9,504 nt of DNA from an uncultured Lachnospiraceae bacterium (GTDB lineage Bacteria > Bacillota > Clostridia > Lachnospirales > Lachnospiraceae). The notes beneath the pieces are model-generated. The model had not been told where the DNA came from and ran no database searches. It saw only the letters and a list, made by a program, of their open reading frames with translations. Positions 7,200 to 9,504 of the stretch are shown here, piece after piece. The stretch is taken from the NCBI GenBank assembly GCA_902782815.1, contig CACZOS010000326.1:1-9504 (forward strand), given 5' to 3'. Position numbers and translations under genes: made by a program. Each line of letters begins with the position of its first letter. Position 1 is the first letter of the stretch.

Positions 7200-7502
7200 C
7201 TATTCGATCTCCCCCGCCTCTTCCATCCGGTCGAGGATATCGGAAAGACATCCCGTACCCGTGTTCAGCATCCGGTTTACCCTGCTTATGGTGGCGGAGC
7301 TGGCATTGGTCTTCTCCATGATCTCTGTATACACCTTATCCTGCTTCAGCATCGCCGCAACCTTAAAACGCTGTTCCATGGACCGCAGTTCAGTCACCGC
7401 ACAGATGTCTTCAAAAAAATCACAACATTCCTCCAGGGTCTTCAGATGGAGAACTGCCTTATACATGTCTAAACTACGCTCTTTGGGAACTCTTCTTGCC
7501 AT
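7200..7502 (-). CDS. YerC/YecD-type TrpR-like transcriptional regulator
   Basis: A 100-residue all-helical DNA-binding protein of the TrpR superfamily, resembling the YerC/YecD group. Visible: a charged N-terminal helix region (MARRVPKERSLDMYKAV), then LRSMEQRFKVAAMLKQ and a helix-turn-helix of the form VYTEIMEKTNASSATISRVNRML (about 58-80), in which ATISRVNR resembles the TrpR recognition helix. The start at ATG 7502 is preferred because GGAGG lies 5 nt upstream. An ATG four codons earlier at 7514 has almost no spacing to any Shine-Dalgarno. It is the first gene of the unit leading into iorAB. The role of YerC proteins is poorly defined; the ligand and targets here are unknown, though a TrpR relative beside an indolepyruvate enzyme hints at aromatic amino acid sensing (inference). 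Confidence 0.85.
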   Translation of the reverse strand: MARRVPKERSLDMYKAVLHLKTLEECCDFFEDICAVTELRSMEQRFKVAAMLKQDKVYTEIMEKTNASSATISRVNRMLNTGTGCLSDILDRMEEAGEIE

Positions 7503-7571
7503 AATTACCTCCATATCCTTAAATCCCGGTCTTCTCTTTACATCAATGCTTTAATTTCTTAAACTCTTATA

Positions 7572-7577
7572 TATAAT
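7572..7577 (+). promoter_or_regulatory. Possible plus-strand -10 box upstream of the peptide ORF and PAP2 gene
   Basis: A perfect TATAAT, but the best -35 match at 16 bp spacing (TTTAAT, 7550-7555) is only 3/6. A second candidate for the plus unit is TGGACG-17-TAAAAT (7636-7664), which would start inside the hairpin at 7670-7699 and exclude the peptide ORF. Which one is used decides whether the peptide is part of the PAP2 message. Confidence 0.35.
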
Positions 7578-7601
7578 ACCATTAAATCTCAAGAAGGTAA
7601 A
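7573..7601 (-). promoter_or_regulatory. Promoter of the yerC-iorAB unit
   Basis: On the minus strand TTTACC (7601-7596; 4/6) is separated by 17 bp from TATTAT (7578-7573; 5/6), and TGG directly before the -10 makes it an extended -10 box. The leader before the yerC start would be about 65 nt. The -10 overlaps, on the opposite strand, a perfect TATAAT at 7572-7577. Confidence 0.6.
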
Positions 7602-7602
7602 G

Positions 7603-7677
7603 ATGAAATGTTATGGAAGGTGGAAATGTCGGCTATGGACGAAATGTCCGGATTGGGATAAAATAAAAAAAGGATAG
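7603..7677 (+). CDS. Candidate 24-residue Lys/Cys/Trp-rich leader peptide
   Basis: A short open frame, ATG 7603 to TAG 7677, with AGAAGG 5 nt upstream as a plausible ribosome binding site. The peptide contains three 6-residue units, KCYGRW / KCRLWT / KCPDWD, and a basic tail KIKKG: three Cys at 3, 9 and 15, three Trp at 7, 12 and 18, and eight Lys/Arg against two Asp. In DNA this is GAAATGTY repeated exactly every 18 bp (7605, 7623, 7641). The stop codon lies in the 5' arm of the hairpin preceding the PAP2 gene, as expected of a leader peptide. Not recognised as a known family. It may instead be non-coding: part of it overlaps the U-tract of a minus-strand terminator and the -35 region of the yerC promoter, and a 24-codon frame can arise by chance. 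Confidence 0.35.
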   Translation: MKCYGRWKCRLWTKCPDWDKIKKG

Positions 7678-7699
7678 AGGCTCATTGCCTCCGATCCTT
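7659..7699 (-). terminator. Minus-strand intrinsic terminator upstream of yerC
   Basis: On the minus strand AAGGAT-cg-GAGGC-aatga-GCCTC-t-ATCCTT is followed by TTTTTATTTTA, a good intrinsic terminator. There is no minus-strand gene directly before it (PAP2 is on the plus strand), so it would stop antisense or read-through transcripts from the ispH-rpsA unit before they enter yerC. On the plus strand there is no U-tract after the stem, so it is not a plus terminator. Confidence 0.65.
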
Positions 7700-7710
7700 C
7701 AGAAGGAGGT
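7670..7710 (+). promoter_or_regulatory. Possible RNA switch over the PAP2 Shine-Dalgarno
   Basis: In plus-strand RNA, 7670-7681 (AAGGAT, GAGGC) pairs with 7687-7699 (GCCTC, ATCCTT). The same 3' arm can pair instead with the PAP2 Shine-Dalgarno AGAAGGAGG (7701-7709): CCTCC 7688-7692 with GGAGG 7705-7709, or TCCTT 7695-7699 with AAGGA 7703-7707. The two states are mutually exclusive. The first leaves the ribosome binding site free; the second hides it. The stop codon of the candidate peptide ORF lies in the first arm. Confidence 0.3.
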
Positions 7711-7716
7711 GCATCC

Positions 7717-8208
7717 ATGACAGGAAAACAGTATGACCGACTTGTGGAAAGATTCCGCAAAAAACCTGAGCTGGTCCCCTATATCCAAAGACTCAACAAT
7801 ATGCTTACCCTTACCGGTTTCCTTGTCTATCCCCTGATCCTCATACACCTGATCAGAAAAAAAGACAGAAGGATTATCCCCTTTCTGCTCATTCCGGCTG
7901 CGGCCTTCGGTCTGGTATCTCTTTTCCGCAGAAAGGCAGACCGGTCCCGTCCCTATGAAAATCCGGATATCCACACCTTGACAAGGAGAGATAAAAAAGG
8001 GCAGTCCTTCCCCAGCAGGCATGTTTTCTCCTATTTTCTGATCGGAGTCCTGCTCTTCTCCCTCAACCCGGTCCCTGGCATCCTCATGCTGGTCACCGGC
8101 ATATTCCTGGCCTGGGCCAGGGTGATCCTGGGAGTCCACTATCCCTCTGATGTGCTGGCGGGAGCCATCCTGGGCACACTTGCTGGAGTGTTTACCCTTA
8201 AACGATAA
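7717..8208 (+). CDS. PAP2-family membrane phosphatase
   Basis: A 163-residue integral membrane protein of the PAP2 (phosphatidic acid phosphatase type 2) superfamily, which hydrolyses lipid phosphates or pyrophosphates such as undecaprenyl pyrophosphate. The tripartite signature is present with variations: R71-x6-R78-P79 (Arg in place of the usual first Lys), PSRH at 99-102 (for PSGH) with catalytic H102, and R135-x5-H141-x3-D145. Hydrophobic segments lie at about 30-47, 53-69, 103-117, 120-140 and 146-160. The start at ATG 7717 has a very strong AGAAGGAGG 7 nt upstream. It lies alone on the plus strand between minus-strand genes. The lipid substrate cannot be told from sequence. Roles in envelope lipid recycling or phospholipid turnover are both possible. 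Confidence 0.87.
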   Translation: MTGKQYDRLVERFRKKPELVPYIQRLNNMLTLTGFLVYPLILIHLIRKKDRRIIPFLLIPAAAFGLVSLFRRKADRSRPYENPDIHTLTRRDKKGQSFPSRHVFSYFLIGVLLFSLNPVPGILMLVTGIFLAWARVILGVHYPSDVLAGAILGTLAGVFTLKR

Positions 8209-8244
8209 GCCGGTTTCTCCCTGATAAAGATCCGGAACAATAAT

Positions 8245-8281
8245 GAAAAAAAGAAAAGCCGTCTCAGAAATGAGGCGGCTT
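8245..8281 (-). terminator. Intrinsic terminator of the ispH-rpsA unit
   Basis: On the minus strand AAGCCG-c-CTCA-TTTC-TGAG-a-CGGCTT is followed by TTCTTTTTTTC. It lies about 30 nt after the stop of the S1 reading frame. On the plus strand the stem is followed only by AAACTCTTT, so it is at best weak for the convergent PAP2 gene, which has no better terminator of its own in the gap. Confidence 0.85.
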
Positions 8282-8309
8282 AAACTCTTTATGATCTTAT
8301 TACAGATAA

Positions 8310-9149
8310 TTATTCATCCTGGGCAGGAACATCCAGAGCCTTGATGCTGAGGCTGATCTTATGATCGTCCTTCTTGAAGTCAACAACCTTGGCAGTTACT
8401 TCCTGGGCAACCTTCAGAACGTCAGCAGGTTTCTCGATGTGTTCCCTGGCGATCTGGGAAACATGAAGAAGAGCGTCAACGCCGGGCTCCAGTTCGATGA
8501 AGGCACCGAAATCTGTCATACGGGCAACCTTACCGGTCACCACATTGCCTACTGCATATTTTTCTTCGGCGTTAAGCCACGGATTGGACTCCGGGAACTT
8601 TAAGGAAAGGGCAATCTTTTCACCCTGGATATCCTTGATCAGTACGTCGAGTGTCTGGCCTACGGTGAAAACCTTCTTGGGATTCTCAACACGTCCCCAG
8701 CTCATCTCGGAGATATGAAGAAGGCCGTCAGCTCCGCCAAGATCGATGAATGCACCGAAGTCGGTCACGTTCTTCACTGTACCTTCAACGGTCATACCCG
8801 GCTCGATCCTTGCGAATAATGCTTCCTGTTTTGCCTTCTTGTCAGCGATCAGAAGCTGCTTGCGGTCACCGATGATCCTTCTCTTGCGGGGATTGAACTC
8901 AGTGATCACAAACTGGATCTCCTGGCCGTCATATTTCTTTAAGTTCTTCTCATATGTATCAGAAACAAGGCTTGCGGGGATAAATACTCTGGTTTCCTCC
9001 ACAACAACGCTCAGGCCGCCGTCTAATACTTTTGCTACAGTAGCGGTCAGAACTTCGTGATTGTTGAATGCTTCCTCTAATCTCTTGTTGCCTTTTTCTG
9101 CTTTAAGTCTCTTATAAGTTAAGAGTACCTGACCCTCTCCATCATTCAC
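8310..9149 (-). CDS. rpsA: Ribosomal protein S1 part (S1 domains 2-4) of ispH-rpsA, downstream of an in-frame stop
   Basis: An open frame of 280 codons in the same frame as the IspH/S1 segment upstream, separated from it only by TAA at 9152-9150. It carries the end of S1 domain 1 (VNDGEGQVLLTYKRL, the first 15 residues) followed by three more S1 RNA-binding domains at about 31-100, 118-185 and 201-271. The last two have the classic FGAFIDLGGADGLLHISEMS and FGAFIELEPGVDALLHVSQI patterns. In Clostridia S1 is often fused behind IspH and helps recruit mRNA to the 30S subunit. If translated alone it could start at GTG 9149, directly after the stop, with AAAGG 8 nt upstream. That start lies within the last strands of an OB fold, so it does not look like a natural N-terminus. 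Confidence 0.88.
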   Translation of the reverse strand: MNDGEGQVLLTYKRLKAEKGNKRLEEAFNNHEVLTATVAKVLDGGLSVVVEETRVFIPASLVSDTYEKNLKKYDGQEIQFVITEFNPRKRRIIGDRKQLLIADKKAKQEALFARIEPGMTVEGTVKNVTDFGAFIDLGGADGLLHISEMSWGRVENPKKVFTVGQTLDVLIKDIQGEKIALSLKFPESNPWLNAEEKYAVGNVVTGKVARMTDFGAFIELEPGVDALLHVSQIAREHIEKPADVLKVAQEVTAKVVDFKKDDHKISLSIKALDVPAQDE

Positions 9150-9504
9150 TTAAAGAACCTTTGCCTCCATCTCGTCACCTACGTTGGCAACTGTGGTAAG
9201 ATCAAGATTCTGATTGTTGGAGTACTCCTGTCTGGAGATGATGCCGTCCGCTTTGTATCCGATGTTAAGGATGATCTCATCCTCTTTTACATCGATAATT
9301 GTGCCTGTAACAACCTCTCCATTTCTGATTGTCTTAAAGCTTTCGTCCAGCATCTGGTCAAAACTCATTTCCGCCATGTGATCATGAACCTCCTTGATTA
9401 TATTGTTTGGGGTTGACGCCCCTGCAGTAATACCGAGTTTCTCGATATTACGAAAATCCTCCCTGTTCAAATCTTGAACGGTTTGTATATAAAAAGTATT
9501 ACTA
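9150..9504 (-). pseudogene. ispH: IspH C-terminus plus start of S1 domain 1, truncated by an in-frame TAA; runs off window
   Basis: The frame is open from the right edge: 117 codons, then TAA. The first residues read SNTFYIQTVQDL, then LGITAGASTP, the C-terminal end of IspH (4-hydroxy-3-methylbut-2-enyl diphosphate reductase, last step of the MEP isoprenoid pathway), with the substrate-contacting SxN-type and GAS motifs. A linker MAEMSFDQMLDESF leads into an S1 domain (IRNGEVVTGTIIDVKEDEIIL...) that stops after EAKVL. The next codons resume VNDGEGQVLL in frame, so the two pieces belong to one ispH-rpsA fusion. A start at the internal TTG near 9470 is unlikely because the IspH homology continues upstream. 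The IspH half may remain functional. Whether the stop is a real mutation, a sequencing error or read through is open. Confidence 0.8.

Noticed and set aside
7099..7251. 51-residue N-terminal extension of IorA
   Set aside because: It overlaps the yerC 3' end and the intergenic dyad, has no family-like residues, and a good ribosome binding site precedes ATG 7098, where the conserved IorA N-terminus begins.
7503..7514. Start of the YerC-like protein four codons earlier
   Set aside because: The ATG at 7514 has an AAGGA almost touching it, while ATG 7502 has GGAGG at a proper distance.
7605..7658. CRISPR-like array
   Set aside because: The repeats are 8 bp with 10-bp gaps, far too short for CRISPR repeats and spacers, and no cas gene is present.
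7670..7699. Plus-strand terminator or Trp-type transcription attenuator before PAP2
   Set aside because: No U-tract follows the stem on the plus strand (CAGAAGGAGG follows), so transcription attenuation is not supported; only a translational version remains possible.
9150..9152. TAA reassigned to an amino acid genome-wide
   Set aside because: The aminotransferase gene ends normally at TAA (3839-3841) right before a downstream ribosome binding site, and the S1 frame itself ends at TAA, so TAA is a working stop here.

Overview
The window looks like the chromosome of a Gram-positive anaerobe of the class Clostridia. The clues are an ispH-rpsA (IspH-ribosomal protein S1) gene fusion, a YerC/YecD-type TrpR homologue, strong AGGAGG-type ribosome binding sites, many intrinsic terminators with U-tracts, and a ferredoxin-dependent 2-oxoacid oxidoreductase. 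The genus cannot be fixed from the sequence alone.

Layout. Positions 1-563 (minus) hold the N-terminal part of a sodium:solute symporter that runs off the left edge. Positions 794-2428 (minus) encode an AMP-forming acyl/aryl-CoA synthetase. Divergent from it, 2651-4712 (plus) is a two-gene operon: a class I/II aminotransferase and a metal-dependent amidohydrolase. A mostly minus-acting terminator separates this from 4781-7502 (minus), which reads yerC-like regulator, then iorA, then iorB. Positions 7603-8208 (plus) hold a possible 24-residue peptide ORF and a PAP2-family membrane phosphatase. Positions 8310-9504 (minus) are the 3' part of an ispH-rpsA fusion, interrupted by an in-frame TAA.

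How the genes may work together (inference). An aminotransferase, an indolepyruvate-type ferredoxin oxidoreductase and an acyl-CoA synthetase are the parts needed to interconvert aromatic amino acids, aryl-pyruvates, arylacetyl-CoA and arylacetates. The symporter and the synthetase each have a near-consensus promoter, and just past each start site lies the same 26-bp dyad, ACTTTAWA-N10-TTTAAAGY. This suggests that uptake and CoA-activation of one substrate share a regulator. The TrpR-like gene upstream of iorAB suggests aromatic amino acid control of the oxidoreductase, possibly through a perfect 11-bp dyad between the two genes.

Most worth a second look: (1) the in-frame stop in the ispH-rpsA fusion, which falls inside the first S1 domain; (2) a candidate Cys/Trp/Lys-rich leader peptide with an exact 18-bp periodicity, ending in a hairpin whose 3' arm can instead pair with the Shine-Dalgarno of the PAP2 gene; (3) the shared operator-like dyad. 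No tRNA, rRNA, CRISPR array, insertion sequence or phage gene was seen. No gap between genes exceeds 300 bases.
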